The notes: generated by a model from the letters alone, not told the origin. A DNA stretch of 64,000 nt from JAYZQT01 sp036136335 (GCA_036136335.1 JAYZQT010000037.1:1-64000); one strand, 5' to 3'; counted from the first letter of the stretch, positions 27,674 to 37,301 are shown. Numbers and translations: made by a program.

Positions 27674-29536
27674 ATGATCGGGACAGTCCTCTCGTTAATC
27701 ACCCTGCTAGTCCTAACTCCCGCCGCGTTTGCGAAGGGCGTAGAAACGCGTCACGGACTGAGTGTATTCGGTGACCTGAAATATGGACCAGAATTCTCAC
27801 ATTTCGAATACGTGAATCCCACAGCACCCAAAGGAGGGCAGATAAAAATTCCGGGACTTGATACCTTTGAGACCATTCAACCGTTTATCCTCAAGGGGCG
27901 GAAGGAAATCCTCGCTTCAACATTACTATACGATACTCTGATGGCCCGAGCCTTCGATGAGCCTGACTCCTATTACGGACTAGTTGCGAAAACGGTGGAA
28001 GTACCAAACAAAAAACACTGGGTTGCGTTTAACTTGGATGCGCGCGCGCGGTTCCATGATGGCACCGCTATCACTGCCGACGATGTTGTTTTTTCGTTTA
28101 ACGTTCTCCGGAAATACGGGCATCCACGATACAGAATCACTTTCCGCGACGTTGACCGGGCTTCAGCTACAAGCAGAATGCGCGTCAAATTTTCGTTCAA
28201 ACCAGGCATGCATCGTGATCTACCAACTCGCCTTGCCACGTTGCCGATTTTATCGAAGGCCTTTTATCAAAAGTCGGATTTCAACAAGACAACCTTCGAG
28301 CCCCCGCTCGCAAGCGGTCCATACAAGGTCGGGCGCTTGGAGCCCGGCCGGTGGATAACCTACGTCCGAGCAGAGAATTACTGGGCAAGGGATCTACCGG
28401 TCGCGCGCGGCCGATACAATTTTGCAAAAATTACTGTCGAATACTACCGAGACCGTGATGTCGCGTTTCAGGCATTTTTCTCAAATCAATATGATTTCCG
28501 TGAAGATTTCACCTCGCGTCAGTGGGCCACCCAATATGACAAACCGCCGGTGAACAATGGGCTGGTGGTGCGCGAGGTACTACCGGATGAAACTCCGTCG
28601 GGTGTGCAGGCGTTCATTCTGAACCTGCGGCGCAAGAAGTTTCAGGATATCCGGGTACGGGCTGCCATCGATCTGGCATTCGACTTCGAGTGGACTAACA
28701 AGACACTGTTTTATAGCCAGTATGCCCGCACGAACTCGATGTTTGAGAATTCGACGCTGGCGGCCCATCAGCCACCGACGGAAGAAGAACTCGCGCTTTT
28801 GCAACGGTTTCGCGGCAAGGTACCCCAGGCGGTGTTCACCACCCCCTTCCGCGCGCCCATGTCGGATGGATCAGGCCGACTACGCGGCAACCTGCGGAAA
28901 GCTAGCCGGCTGCTGAAAAGGGCCGGGTATAACGTGAAGGACGGTGCACTAATCAACAGGATGGGCAAACCGCTGGAGATTGAATTTCTGTTATTTGAAG
29001 CCAGCTTCAAGAGAATCATCAATCCCTATATTCGGAATCTGAAAAGGCTCGGCATCCAAGCCCGTATCCGTATTGTTGATTCCGCTAATTTCAAGGTTAG
29101 GGCCGACAATTTCGATTTTGATATTATGATAAGTCGCATTGTCCAACGACTAACACCAGGTCTGGAACAGCGAAATTATTTCGGTTCCAGATCGGCCAAT
29201 GTGAAGGGTTCTTTCAATCTGGGTGGGGTGAAAAATCCAGTCATCGACGCGTTGGTAGAGAAAATAATTTCCTCCCGCTCTCGAGCTACACTGAATACCG
29301 CGGTCCGTGCCCTCGACCGTGTAATAATGTGGAACCGGTATGTGGTGACCCAATGGTACAAGGGGACGCATAACATTGCTTACTGGAACAAATTTAACCG
29401 CCCGGCAATCCCGCCAAAATACGACATGGGTGTGCTGGACACCTGGTGGTACAGCGCCGAAAAAGCGGCAATGCTGGAAATGGGAACCGCGCCGCCACTG
29501 CCCCGTGGCGCGCTACCGCCACCGGCCAGGAAATAA
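27674..29536 (+). CDS. yejA: Periplasmic peptide-binding protein, YejA-like (copy 2)
   Basis: 620 residues, signal peptide MIGTVLSLITLLVLTPAAFA, same domain order as the preceding gene: HFEYVNPTAPKGGQIKIPG, ARFHDGTAITADDVVFSFN, and FEPPLASGPYKVGRLEPGRW. It ends in a Pro-rich tail (PPLPRGALPPPARK) absent from copy 1. Two binding proteins with one permease set suggest two peptide classes feeding the same channel. It is followed 19 bases later by yejB. Confidence 0.9.
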   Translation: MIGTVLSLITLLVLTPAAFAKGVETRHGLSVFGDLKYGPEFSHFEYVNPTAPKGGQIKIPGLDTFETIQPFILKGRKEILASTLLYDTLMARAFDEPDSYYGLVAKTVEVPNKKHWVAFNLDARARFHDGTAITADDVVFSFNVLRKYGHPRYRITFRDVDRASATSRMRVKFSFKPGMHRDLPTRLATLPILSKAFYQKSDFNKTTFEPPLASGPYKVGRLEPGRWITYVRAENYWARDLPVARGRYNFAKITVEYYRDRDVAFQAFFSNQYDFREDFTSRQWATQYDKPPVNNGLVVREVLPDETPSGVQAFILNLRRKKFQDIRVRAAIDLAFDFEWTNKTLFYSQYARTNSMFENSTLAAHQPPTEEELALLQRFRGKVPQAVFTTPFRAPMSDGSGRLRGNLRKASRLLKRAGYNVKDGALINRMGKPLEIEFLLFEASFKRIINPYIRNLKRLGIQARIRIVDSANFKVRADNFDFDIMISRIVQRLTPGLEQRNYFGSRSANVKGSFNLGGVKNPVIDALVEKIISSRSRATLNTAVRALDRVIMWNRYVVTQWYKGTHNIAYWNKFNRPAIPPKYDMGVLDTWWYSAEKAAMLEMGTAPPLPRGALPPPARK

Positions 29537-29555
29537 CCGGAAGTAGTATTCCCGA

Positions 29556-30662
29556 ATGGCTGCTTATATTGCCCGTCGCCTGTTGTTAATAATCCCGACC
29601 CTTCTGGGGATCATGGTTATTAATTTTGCCATCGTGCAACTGGCACCAGGTGGACCGATAGAACAAATCATCGCAGAACTTTCCGGTACCGACGCGGGCA
29701 CCACGGGCCGCATTGGCGGGTCGGGTAGTGAAGTAAGCGGCGGCGGCCAGGCCTCCGCCTCCGCGTCGACCGCCGACAGCGGATACCGAGGGGCACAGGG
29801 ACTTGATCCAGAATTCATAAGGGATTTAAAAAAACAGTTTGGCTTCGACAAGCCCGTGCACGAACGTTTTGTGGAAATGATAGGAAATTTCATTGTGTTC
29901 GATTTTGGAACCAGTTATTTCCGCGATGAAACCGTGGTCGATCTGGTGATGTCAAAAATGCCAGTATCCATCTCGCTCGGACTCTGGACAACGCTTATCG
30001 TTTATCTGGTCTGTATTCCCCTTGGCATCCATAAAGCGGTTAGGGACGGTACGAGGTTCGATATCTGGACGACTACGGCGTTGACCGTCGGCTTTGCAAT
30101 CCCGTCCTTTGTCCTCGCAATTTTGCTCATCGTACTTTTTTCCGGAGGCAGTTTTTTAGATCTATTCCCATTGCGCGGACTGACCTCGGAGAATTTTAAC
30201 GAACTATCCTTGCCCGCCCAGTTTCTGGATTACCTATGGCATCTTGTTCTGCCGGTCACCGCACTTGTCCTCGGGGGGTTTTTGTCACTGACGATGCTGA
30301 CCAAAAATTCATATCTCGACCAGATCAACATGCTTTACGTGCAGACGGCCCGGGCGAAAGGCTTGAGTGAAAAGCGTGTCCTGTATGGGCACGTGTTCCG
30401 CAATGCGATGTTGATTGTGATTGCGGGGTTCCCCAGCGCGTTTATTGGCATTCTGTTCACTGGGGCGATGTTGATCGAAATTATCTTCTCGCTAGATGGT
30501 CTCGGCCTTCTGGGATTTGAGGCCGCCATCAAGCGAGACTACCCTATCATGTTCGCGACTGTTTATTTCTTCACCCTGCTTGGACTGCTGATGAACCTTG
30601 TGGGGGACCTGATGTACATGATCATCGACCCGCGCATTGATTTTGAGGGCCGCCATGTCTGA
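29556..30662 (+). CDS. yejB: Peptide ABC transporter permease YejB
   Basis: Inner-membrane permease, 368 residues. The N-terminal helix is typical of the DppB/OppB group (RRLLLIIPTLLGIMVINFAI). A Gly/Ser-rich periplasmic insertion near residues 45-80 (GGSGSEVSGGGQASASAS) is usual for YejB. The cytoplasmic EAA loop is YVQTARAKGLSEKRVLYGHVF. Its 3' end overlaps the likely yejE start by eight bases. Confidence 0.93.
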   Translation: MAAYIARRLLLIIPTLLGIMVINFAIVQLAPGGPIEQIIAELSGTDAGTTGRIGGSGSEVSGGGQASASASTADSGYRGAQGLDPEFIRDLKKQFGFDKPVHERFVEMIGNFIVFDFGTSYFRDETVVDLVMSKMPVSISLGLWTTLIVYLVCIPLGIHKAVRDGTRFDIWTTTALTVGFAIPSFVLAILLIVLFSGGSFLDLFPLRGLTSENFNELSLPAQFLDYLWHLVLPVTALVLGGFLSLTMLTKNSYLDQINMLYVQTARAKGLSEKRVLYGHVFRNAMLIVIAGFPSAFIGILFTGAMLIEIIFSLDGLGLLGFEAAIKRDYPIMFATVYFFTLLGLLMNLVGDLMYMIIDPRIDFEGRHV

Positions 30663-31722
30663 CACTGCGGGGTATTATCGGTTTCTGGGGATTCGTATTT
30701 CACCGCTCAATGCTCGCCGAATTACGAATTTTCAGCATAACCGGCGGGGTTTCTGGTCACTTTGGCTATTTCTGGCTCTTTTTTTGATTACATTGCCAGC
30801 AGAGTTCATTGCAAATGATCGCCCCCTGGCGATCTGGTATCAGGGATCCCTATATGTCCCTGTCATCAACACATACGCCGAGACCGAGTTCGGCGGTGAT
30901 TTTGAGACCGAGGCAGAATACCGCGAAGCCGAGGTTCAGGAACTAATACGCAAAAACGGCGGCTTGATGATATGGCCACTCATCGAATACAGCTACGACA
31001 CCGTCAATTTCAATCTACGGGTTCCCGCGCCGGCCCCACCATCCGCTGACAATCTAATTGGAACCGACGATCAGGGTCGAGACGTGCTGGCACGCGTCAT
31101 TTATGGTTTTCGACTATCCGTCCTGTTCGGTCTGATCCTGACCGTGTTTGGTTCAATCGTCGGAATCGTTGCGGGGGCATTTCAGGGATATTTTGGTGGC
31201 TGGCTTGACCTGCTGTTCCAGCGGTTCATCGAAATTTGGGGAGGGCTCCCGCAGCTCTATATCCTGATCATTCTGTCAAGCGTCATCATACCCGGCTTCT
31301 GGACACTTTTGTTGATCCTTCTGTTATTTGGCTGGACATCGCTAGTCGGCGTGGTGCGGGCGGAATTCCTGCGCACGAGAAATTTCGAATTCGTGAAAGC
31401 TGCCCAGGCACTTGGCGTCGGCAACATAACCATCATGTTCCGTCACGTTTTGCCTAACGCGATGGTCGCCACCCTGACATTCCTGCCGCTAATTCTGACT
31501 GGGTCGATCACCAGCCTGACGGCTCTCGATTTTCTCGGGCTTGGTCTGCCACCGTGATCTCCATCTCTTGGCGAACTTCTACAGCAGGGAAAAACCAATT
31601 TGCAGGCGCCTTGGCTCGGTCTGACCTCCACGATCAGCATATCGATGACCCTGATCCTGCTAATCTTTGTTGGCGAAGGCATACGGGATGCGTTTGATCC
31701 GCGGAAGACCCTCAGTGGCTGA
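30655..31722 (+). pseudogene. yejE: Peptide ABC transporter permease YejE with in-frame TGA
   Basis: Permease partner of YejB. The start ATG at 30655 overlaps the yejB stop (an in-frame start at 30637 also exists). The protein reads normally through the EAA loop FVKAAQALGVGNITIMFRH to DFLGLGLPP, where a TGA occurs at 31555-31557. The same frame continues with SPSLGELLQQGKTNLQAPW, one more membrane helix and the family C-terminus GEGIRDAFDPRK before a TGA at 31720-31722. A GGA glycine codon at the first TGA would restore a full-length protein of about 355 residues. One G-to-T change, real or a sequencing error, therefore removes the last helix. TGA is used as a normal stop elsewhere in this window. 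Confidence 0.88.
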
Positions 31723-33346
31723 CCTACTTCTCACAGTGAAAGACCTATCGGTCTCATTCGGCCAAGGCGACGCAGAGGTGAAAGCGGTCCAGCATGTCAA
31801 TTTCAATATCGCACGCGGTGAAACGCTTGCGGTCGTGGGCGAATCCGGATCAGGTAAATCCGTGAGTGCGTTATCGATCCTTCAACTGCTTCCCTATCCC
31901 GCGGCACATCATCCAACCGGTTCTATCATGCTGGAAGGCGAAGAACTGATTGGCGCGCCGGACACGGCAATGCAAAAAATTCGTGGCAATCGTATTGCCA
32001 TAATTTTTCAGGAGCCGTTAACGTCACTCAACCCGCTGCACACGATTGAGAAACAGGTTGGCGAAATTCTGTTTATCCATAAAAAGATGGCCAGGAGGAC
32101 CGCGCGTGGTCGCGTTATAGAACTTTTGAAAGAGGTAGGCCTGCCTGATGTGGACGAACGCCTGAATGCATATCCACACCAGCTGTCGGGTGGGCAACGC
32201 CAGCGCGTCATGATTGCCATGGCGCTGGCCAACGACCCCGATCTTCTTATCGCGGATGAACCAACCACAGCGCTCGACGTCACCGTCCAGGCGCAGATTC
32301 TGGAACTGCTACAGGACCTACAGCAAAAACGTGGCATGTCGGTTCTGCTGATCACTCACGACCTAAGTATCGTCCGTAAGGTAGCGCACCGCGTCTGCGT
32401 GATGCAGAACGGTCAGATTGTTGAAGAATCGGCAAACAAACAATTGTTCGATAGCCCCCAACATGCTTACACCCAGACACTGCTGGCGGCTGAGCCCAAG
32501 GGCAACCCTCTGCGCGCAAGCAAACGGGCGCGGATAGTCTTAAAAGCCGAAAATCTGCGCGTTTGGTTTCCAATCAGGAAAGGTCTTTTCCGCCGCACAG
32601 TTGGACACGTTAAAGCGGTTGATGGCATCGACATCATTGTTCGCCAGGGCCGCACCGTCGGTTTGGTAGGAGAATCTGGGTCGGGCAAAACAACACTGGC
32701 AATGGCAGTGCTGAGACTAGAAAGCAGCAAGGGTTTGATTTGGTTTAAGGAAAGTCCGATTGATAAGGCCAGTTTAAAGCAAATACGACCACTGCGTAGA
32801 GAAATGCAACTGGTATTCCAAGACCCGTTCTCATCGCTATCGCCGCGTATGGCGGTCGGACAGATCATCGAAGAAGGGCTGCGCTTGCACAAACTGGTTA
32901 GCAACGGTTATGACGAACGCCGGGCCGTGATTTCGGAGGCACTTCAGGAAGTAGGCCTGCCGCCGGAAGCACAGGACCGATATCCACATGAATTTTCTGG
33001 TGGACAACGCCAGCGGATTGCCATTGCACGCGCTATTGTTTTAAAACCGAAGTTGATTGTTCTGGATGAACCAACCTCAGCCTTGGACATGTCAGTACAG
33101 GCTCAGATCATAGATCTGCTGCGTGACCTGCAGGACAGACATGGCCTCGCCTATCTGTTCATTAGTCATGATCTCAAAGTTGTCCGTGCATTAGCGGATG
33201 AACTGATCGTGATGCAAAATGGGAAAGTGATCGAAAAGGGCCCGGCAGCCCAAATTTTTCAGAACCCGGTGGAGGATTACACTAAGGTTCTGATGGCCGC
33301 TTCGCTGAATACAGAAGCTGCAAAAACCGAGGCCAAAAACATTTAG
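31715..33346 (+). CDS. yejF: Peptide ABC transporter double ATPase YejF
   Basis: Fused dual ATP-binding protein energising the YejBE channel. About 543 residues from a GTG at 31715 that overlaps the full-length yejE stop by eight bases; in-frame ATGs lie further upstream inside yejE. Each half has a complete set: GESGSGKSVSAL, LSGGQRQRVMIAMAL and LLIADEPTTALD; then GESGSGKTTLAM, FSGGQRQRIAIARAI and LIVLDEPTSALD. The intact ATPase and its tight overlap with the real yejE end argue that yejE was functional until very recently, or still is. Confidence 0.93.
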   Translation: MADLLLTVKDLSVSFGQGDAEVKAVQHVNFNIARGETLAVVGESGSGKSVSALSILQLLPYPAAHHPTGSIMLEGEELIGAPDTAMQKIRGNRIAIIFQEPLTSLNPLHTIEKQVGEILFIHKKMARRTARGRVIELLKEVGLPDVDERLNAYPHQLSGGQRQRVMIAMALANDPDLLIADEPTTALDVTVQAQILELLQDLQQKRGMSVLLITHDLSIVRKVAHRVCVMQNGQIVEESANKQLFDSPQHAYTQTLLAAEPKGNPLRASKRARIVLKAENLRVWFPIRKGLFRRTVGHVKAVDGIDIIVRQGRTVGLVGESGSGKTTLAMAVLRLESSKGLIWFKESPIDKASLKQIRPLRREMQLVFQDPFSSLSPRMAVGQIIEEGLRLHKLVSNGYDERRAVISEALQEVGLPPEAQDRYPHEFSGGQRQRIAIARAIVLKPKLIVLDEPTSALDMSVQAQIIDLLRDLQDRHGLAYLFISHDLKVVRALADELIVMQNGKVIEKGPAAQIFQNPVEDYTKVLMAASLNTEAAKTEAKNI

Positions 33347-33514
33347 AACGTGCACTTGCCTCTGGCCCATGGCCGCCCACACTACATCTGGAAAATTTTT
33401 GCGTGCACGAGACACAGGTTACTTCCTGTGAAGTATGTTCAATATCAACCTCAATAGCCTAGTTCTCAAAACCGGGCTAAAACTAGTTTTACGAAGTTTG
33501 GCCAAACAATGAAT

Positions 33515-33910
33515 TCAGGGGCGATGGCTCGCTTTAGGCGTTCCCGCCTCAAATGGTGTGGGGCTTTCAAGATCACGTCCGGCCTGGGTGATTGTTCGGG
33601 CGAATTCGGATAGAAAACCGCTGCCCTTTAATGTCAGTTCAACCTGTATGCTGCGGCGATCATAATTGTCGGAACGGCGGCGCAGGTAGCCAAGCTGACC
33701 AAGCCGGTCAAGCGCTCGCGAGACCGCGGGCTTTGAAATGTTAAGAGCATCTGATAGTCCGCGGACGGTATGCGGTGGTGGAAGCGTGTAGACCGTTAAC
33801 AGAATGGACATCTGGCGCGCCGAAAGATCCGGTCCCTCAACGCGAACATTTGCGCTGATTGCATCTCGCCATAAAGTGAGCGCGTCGTCTTCGTTCAGGT
33901 ATACAGGCAT
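33515..33910 (-). CDS. MarR-family transcriptional regulator
   Basis: Winged helix-turn-helix regulator, about 131 residues from the Met of MPVYLNEDD; frames to 33934 and 33997 are possible, but the last leaves only 15 bases to the divergent GST gene. The recognition region is TVRGLSDALNISKPAVSRALDRL, with the wing at LGYLRRRSDNYDRRSIQVELT. MarR proteins usually repress a divergent gene and release on binding a phenolic or similar ligand, so the adjacent GST is the natural target candidate. It converges with yejF across 168 bases that contain a 14-base palindrome (33478-33491). Confidence 0.85.
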   Translation of the reverse strand: MPVYLNEDDALTLWRDAISANVRVEGPDLSARQMSILLTVYTLPPPHTVRGLSDALNISKPAVSRALDRLGQLGYLRRRSDNYDRRSIQVELTLKGSGFLSEFARTITQAGRDLESPTPFEAGTPKASHRP

Positions 33911-34012
33911 TATATCGTCGATGTTGCCCCGCATTCGCGTTGATTGTACCCGAATCGTAGAATGCTTGACCATCGGAAGCCGGGATTGGAAAACCATTTA
34001 ACGGGAAACATC

Positions 34013-34624
34013 ATGGACAATGACATGACTATGAAATTACTATTGCGGGGACCCTCACCATTTGGAAGAAAAGCGATATTTGCGATCGCGTATCTAGGCT
34101 TGGCAAAGCACGTCGACATCGGTGCTCCGGAGAGCGAGGAACACATCCGCCACCTAAACCCCCTCGCCAAGGTCCCGGTCCTCGTCTGTGACGACAAAGA
34201 AACTCTTTTTGATAGTCGCGTAATTTTGGAATATCTCGATACCTTTGCAGGCGGCGGCAAAATTATCCCTCTGAATGGGAACGCCCGATTCATCGCACTG
34301 CGAGAGGCAGCGCTAGCGGACGGGATACTGGAAGCGGCGCTGCTGGTTACCTACGAAGGTCGCTACCGCCCAGACCAAACACCCTACGAACCCTGGCTCA
34401 GTTTTCAACGCGGCAAGATTGAACGGGGCCTGATCGTCATGGCTGAGACGCCGCCGGCTATTGAGGCATTGACCGTTGGCGGCATCGGGCTCGCCTGCGC
34501 CCTCGAATATATGGATTTTCGAAAACAGTATGATTGGCGTTCTGAGTTTCAGGGTCTGGTTGCTTGGCTGGACGACTTCAATGCTGTCCACCCCGCGTTT
34601 TTGGAAAGCCGCCCAGCCGGTTAA
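34013..34624 (+). CDS. Glutathione S-transferase family protein
   Basis: 203 residues. The N-terminal thioredoxin-like domain begins LLLRGPSPFGRKAIFAIAYLG, with Ser in the catalytic N-terminal region; the glutathione-gamma-glutamyl binding motif is KVPVLVCDDKETLFDSRVILEYL. An all-helical C-terminal domain follows. Family members conjugate or isomerise glutathione adducts in detoxification or catabolism. The start at 34013 (MDNDMTMKL) is chosen because the upstream part of the frame overlaps the regulator promoter region. It is divergent from a MarR gene, which probably controls it. Confidence 0.85.
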   Translation: MDNDMTMKLLLRGPSPFGRKAIFAIAYLGLAKHVDIGAPESEEHIRHLNPLAKVPVLVCDDKETLFDSRVILEYLDTFAGGGKIIPLNGNARFIALREAALADGILEAALLVTYEGRYRPDQTPYEPWLSFQRGKIERGLIVMAETPPAIEALTVGGIGLACALEYMDFRKQYDWRSEFQGLVAWLDDFNAVHPAFLESRPAG

Positions 34625-34709
34625 ATGTAAGCGCGCGCTATCGTAAATTCAAAGGGAAGGGATAAAGTCGTCGCGCCAATCAACCACTACAATGCGCAAA
34701 TGGTAACCT

Positions 34710-35282
34710 CTACCCCTGCGATACCTTGCTGGGGAAGGTATCCACTTTATCTAGTGGGTACTCAGCCAGTGATACGTAAGTAGGGCCAGATCGGCCAATA
34801 TGGCTTTGGTACAGAATAAAACTGTTGACCTCATAGGCCGGAAACCTGAAACCTCCACTTGTCTCCAACCACTGAAGAACCCGATCTGACCGGGCAGGCC
34901 TCAGGCGCGCTACCGTGACATGGGGTGCAAATTTTCTGCCCTCGGGTGGCAAACCGATGCCCGTTAACCTGCGGTCTATCTTGTCACGCATTGCAAGAAG
35001 CTCGGGCGTTTTCTCAACTCCTACCCATAAAGCCCGGACACGCCCACGACTCGAAAAATGGCCGGTGTTCAACAGCCTAATGGAAAACCGGGCGGGTTTG
35101 ATATAGCCCAGAGTGTGCGCAATTTCTTCAGCGGTATTCTGAGAAACGTCTCCTATAAAGCGAAGCGTGATGTGGAGGTCTGCCGAAGGCACCCAACGAG
35201 CCCCATCAATGCCTGATTGTAACATTGCAATGCCTGACCGCACGTCGACGGGCAAGGAGTGTGCTATGAAAAGCCGGATCAT
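34710..35282 (-). CDS. thpR: RNA 2',3'-cyclic phosphodiesterase ThpR (LigT-like)
   Basis: 190-residue 2H-phosphoesterase. The two catalytic HxTx motifs are visible: LHITLRFIGDV near residue 38 and HVTVARLR near residue 125. The start MIRLFIAHSLP is the conserved first strand. Family enzymes open 2',3'-cyclic phosphates or reversibly join tRNA half-molecules. It converges with the GST gene and is followed upstream by the FIST gene on the same strand. Confidence 0.92.
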   Translation of the reverse strand: MIRLFIAHSLPVDVRSGIAMLQSGIDGARWVPSADLHITLRFIGDVSQNTAEEIAHTLGYIKPARFSIRLLNTGHFSSRGRVRALWVGVEKTPELLAMRDKIDRRLTGIGLPPEGRKFAPHVTVARLRPARSDRVLQWLETSGGFRFPAYEVNSFILYQSHIGRSGPTYVSLAEYPLDKVDTFPSKVSQG

Positions 35283-35315
35283 GGTGCTGTTTTGATGACG
35301 AACACTGTCTAAAGC

Positions 35316-36446
35316 TTACCCAAACAGCGTCAGTACGCCCGTATATCCATATAGTCGATTTTTCGAGATTTCGCCGTTTGCATAAAATCCCACCAGCGGT
35401 ACATCTTCGCCAATCGCTGCCTGAACGGCTTTCATTTCTTCCGAATCTGATCCAAACAAATTTGGTCCACGGGCAACGCAGGAATAGTAGAGAGCAGCCG
35501 TTGGCTGTCCTTCAGTACGGTCCATTACATTGGAAAGCATGCGTTTAAGGTCCTGCATTGCGGAAGGCCCGTCACGGCGGACGAACATTAGACGGTCACC
35601 CTCAGTGATCCTTTCGCCAATCGCGACCAGTTTGTGTTTCGGATCAATACCAATGACATTGCGCACCAGATAGTCACCAGTGTCGTCGCCGGAAATTGGT
35701 AGCGCGGCATGAATATAACCCCCGACGCGATCCAGATTCCGGGAGAGAACGTCCCCTATGTCTTCCTTAAAAACATCAAGGGCCGGAAGACCGTCAAGTT
35801 CCAGCAAAATATTGTCCCGCGCTTTTGTCACATCGTGAACCGTGCCAACGGGTGTGCAGCCCTGACTGAGACCGGTAGAAACCGTGACATTCTCAGAAAA
35901 CAGCACCCCCGATACGCCACCTTCAGTCAAACCATCTGCAATCTGGGGTTGCCGGCCACGCGAGGCTGTCAGGCCGCCAACCAGGAAGGCATCCGTATCA
36001 TCAGTGATGGCATTCAATATATCCGCGATGTATGCGTTGCGGGGGTCCGCATGAACAACCCCCAGCGTCGGGTTGTTAAGTTCGACCCAGTTCATAATGT
36101 CGTCTGGCAGTGGGTCTCCCGGCCTGTCAATTGTAGGTATTACGCGAAACGCTTCCGCCGGCAGTGATCCGAGCATGGTGACCACTGCGGGTACATCGAA
36201 ATACTCTCGCCCACCTATCATAACACCGTAACCGACTGTACCGACCCAGTGCTGTACACCCGTTTTCTCCCGAAGCATTTCTGCAACAAGAGGCAGATCA
36301 CCATCCAGCGTATCCGTAACGTATACGAACCCGAGGTTAGCGCTCTCCGGGACGGGCTCCATCTGTTTCAGACACGATCGCACCATCGTATCCCAGTCCG
36401 CATCTGCCGCATGACCAATCCGGAATGCTTTCGTCTTAACAACCAT
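35316..36446 (-). CDS. FIST-domain protein
   Basis: 376 residues with the FIST N domain (LGFVYVTDTLDGDLPLVAEM, GVQHWVGTVGYGVMIGGREY) and the C-terminal FIST_C/DUF portion (GPSAMQDLKRMLSNVMDRT, ALYYSCVARGPNLFG, LVGFYANGEI). FIST domains are predicted small-ligand sensors often fused or linked to kinases, cyclases or chemoreceptors. No output domain or signalling gene lies nearby, so this is a stand-alone version. It is four bases from the tesA stop on the same strand. Confidence 0.85.
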   Translation of the reverse strand: MVVKTKAFRIGHAADADWDTMVRSCLKQMEPVPESANLGFVYVTDTLDGDLPLVAEMLREKTGVQHWVGTVGYGVMIGGREYFDVPAVVTMLGSLPAEAFRVIPTIDRPGDPLPDDIMNWVELNNPTLGVVHADPRNAYIADILNAITDDTDAFLVGGLTASRGRQPQIADGLTEGGVSGVLFSENVTVSTGLSQGCTPVGTVHDVTKARDNILLELDGLPALDVFKEDIGDVLSRNLDRVGGYIHAALPISGDDTGDYLVRNVIGIDPKHKLVAIGERITEGDRLMFVRRDGPSAMQDLKRMLSNVMDRTEGQPTAALYYSCVARGPNLFGSDSEEMKAVQAAIGEDVPLVGFYANGEISKNRLYGYTGVLTLFG

Positions 36447-36449
36447 TGA

Positions 36450-37121
36450 TTACTCCTTCATTCCCAGAAAACGGACCACAGTGGGCAGGATGCGGTCAAT
36501 GATTACCTGAATGCCATCTTGGTTGGGATGCATACCGTCAGCAAGGTTCAACCCCGGATTTGCCGCAACGCCGGAGAGAAAAAAAGGATACAACACAATC
36601 TGATGTTTTTTTGCGAGATCACGATAAACCTGGGCAAAATCCTTAGCATAGCGGCTTCCAAGATTAGGTGCTGCATACATCCCGGCAAGCATTACCTGAA
36701 TTCGACGTTTTTTTAATTCGGTTATAATTTTATCGAGATTCACTCGCGTGACGATAGGGTCCACGCCGCGCAGCATATCATTTGCCCCCAATTCAACCAT
36801 CACATGGGTTGGTCGACCTACAAGCGCCCAATCGAGACGCGCCAATCCACCTGCGGTTGTATCGCCAGAAACGCTAGCATTTGAAATCTCGACGTCAGTA
36901 CTGAATCGGCGAAGTGCCTCTTTTAACCGCACCGCAAACACCTGATCAGGGAGTAATCCATACCCTGCAGTGAGACTGTCACCGAGAATGAGAAGGCGGG
37001 GGGCCTCATACGCAAACACTGGAACGGAATATCCAAAAAATACAATCCCGGCTAAAATCATCCACCTGAGACCTGACATAACGGCCGACATCTTTGTCAT
37101 TTCACAAAATCTGTATGTCAT
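36450..37121 (-). CDS. tesA: TesA-type SGNH esterase / thioesterase I
   Basis: Periplasmic arylesterase/lysophospholipase/thioesterase I of the SGNH family, 223 residues including a signal peptide (WMILAGIVFFGYSVPVFA). Block I is ILGDSLTAGYG with the nucleophile Ser, block II VSGDTTAGG, block III ELGANDMLRG, and block V DGMHPNQDG with the catalytic Asp and His. In-frame Met codons at 37100 and 37091 are alternative starts. It is divergent from a YbbA-YbbP type ABC transporter, the same pairing seen in E. coli and many proteobacteria. Confidence 0.92.
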   Translation of the reverse strand: MTYRFCEMTKMSAVMSGLRWMILAGIVFFGYSVPVFAYEAPRLLILGDSLTAGYGLLPDQVFAVRLKEALRRFSTDVEISNASVSGDTTAGGLARLDWALVGRPTHVMVELGANDMLRGVDPIVTRVNLDKIITELKKRRIQVMLAGMYAAPNLGSRYAKDFAQVYRDLAKKHQIVLYPFFLSGVAANPGLNLADGMHPNQDGIQVIIDRILPTVVRFLGMKE

Positions 37122-37284
37122 TTCGGTTTGAAAAAAAAATTCCTAAACGTCTAAATTCATATGTAAAGATTTAAGGCAAGGGCCTTTAATCCCATTCTGT
37201 TACATGACATACCAATAGGATATGAAATGTAATTGTGACAATGGTGAATTTAGCACGTGGGGGTCCAAAATTTCAAAGCGTGAG

Positions 37285-37301
37285 GCCACCTTGGAGGTGG
37301 C
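37285..37301. repeat. Short perfect hairpin in tesA/ybbA intergenic region
   Basis: GCCACCT-TGG-AGGTGGC, a 7-bp inverted repeat 36 bases upstream of the ybbA-like start, in the 216-base AT-rich divergent region. It could lie in the 5' leader of the ABC operon or act as an operator; nothing in the sequence decides between these. Confidence 0.4.

Noticed and set aside
31555..31557. UGA recoding as glycine or tryptophan to explain the yejE stop
   Set aside because: Many intact genes here (for example ccmE, ccmH, dnaX and ligB) end at TGA, and the expected residue is Gly encoded by GGA, so the standard code plus one substitution is simpler.
33478..33491. TAAAACTAGTTTTA palindrome as the MarR operator
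   Set aside because: It lies beyond the 3' end of the MarR gene, between convergent genes, not in the MarR/GST divergent promoter; probably incidental.
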